Shown in pieces: positions 5,791 through 5,926 of a stretch of 5,926 nt of DNA (position 1 is the stretch's first letter; each line of letters opens with the position of its first letter). The position numbers and the translations under genes are program-made. The stretch is taken from NCBI GenBank assembly GCA_045577755.1, contig JAZNJA010000199.1, forward strand, positions 1 to 5,926, read 5' to 3'. This DNA comes from CAMEON01 sp045577755 (GTDB lineage: Bacteria; Bacillota; Clostridia; Oscillospirales; CAG-272). The notes beneath the pieces are model-generated. The model was not told the origin of the DNA, made no database searches, and saw only the letters and a program-made list of their open reading frames with translations.

Positions 5791-5835
5791 ACCCTCATCC
5801 ACCGCTACGCGGTCCCCCTTCCCCCGAGGGGAAGG
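5791..5835 (+). repeat. Palindromic intergenic repeat, copy 2 (two complete hairpins)
   Basis: ACCCTCATCC is followed by ACCGC-TAC-GCGGT (5801-5813), and then by CCTTCCCC-CGA-GGGGAAGG (5817-5835, an 8-bp stem). It lies in the same orientation as the degenerate copy at 1961-1998 and in the leader region of tepA, where it would also form strong hairpins in a long tepA transcript. The form resembles REP-type repeats of gut Clostridia. No transposase is linked to it here. Confidence 0.6.
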
Positions 5836-5926
5836 TATTCGGCTCGTGCTTATCGTTATCCCTGAAAAGCTATTGGTATCAGTATGTTTTTGGGTATCAG
5901 CCAAGAAAACGGCTGACGCATTGACC
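5836..5926. other. Gene-free end of the window with small repeats
   Basis: GGTATCAG occurs twice in the same orientation (5875-5882 and 5893-5900). TCAGCC (5897-5902) and GGCTGA (5911-5916) form a 6-bp hairpin with an 8-nt loop. No convincing promoter for tepA and no gene start could be made out. The tepA promoter must lie in this AT-richer stretch, nearer the gene, or beyond the window. Confidence 0.35.

Noticed and set aside
5195..5791. 198-codon open frame on the plus strand
   Set aside because: It is antisense to tepA, whose family match and intact catalytic residues are clear.

Overview
The window looks like chromosomal DNA from a gut-type Clostridia (Bacillota; Oscillospirales-like is the best guess). 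The signs are GC-rich coding with C/G-ending codons, AAAGGA-type ribosome sites, an oxaloacetate-decarboxylase-type carboxyltransferase without its biotin domain, a lipoprotein with a long Thr/Glu/Pro linker, and a TepA-type ClpP relative. No phage, plasmid, CRISPR or transposase gene is visible.

Layout. Positions 1-115 hold a C-rich tract and a perfect 24-bp palindrome that resembles a terminator, then the ribosome site of the first gene. Positions 116-1513 (+) encode the carboxyltransferase (alpha) subunit of a biotin-dependent decarboxylase/carboxylase. Positions 1514-2139 are a visibly AT-richer, 626-bp gene-free stretch. It holds a long terminator hairpin (1578-1627), a chain of adjoining hairpins ending in a T run (1749-1831, candidate structured RNA), a second hairpin (1832-1850), a short palindromic repeat (1961-1998) and a good sigma-A promoter with an extended -10 (2079-2107).

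That promoter drives a probable two-gene operon (+). Its first gene (2140-4533) encodes a surface lipoprotein with a TIM-barrel-like glycosidase-type domain and two C-terminal discoidin/CBM32-like domains. Its second (4582-4962) encodes a small membrane-anchored protein resembling NTF2-fold immunity proteins. A hairpin with T runs on both strands (4962-5002) separates the operon from the convergent tepA gene (5728-5009, minus strand), whose probable Ser-His-Asp triad is present. The last 200 bases hold a second copy of the palindromic repeat seen at 1961-1998 and no recognisable gene.

The genes do not form one obvious pathway. The carboxyltransferase belongs to central or energy metabolism, the lipoprotein to glycan binding or breakdown at the cell surface, and TepA to cytoplasmic protein handling. 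The least explained parts are the structured intergenic region, the uncharacterised barrel lipoprotein and its small partner. I see no convincing new multi-gene system.
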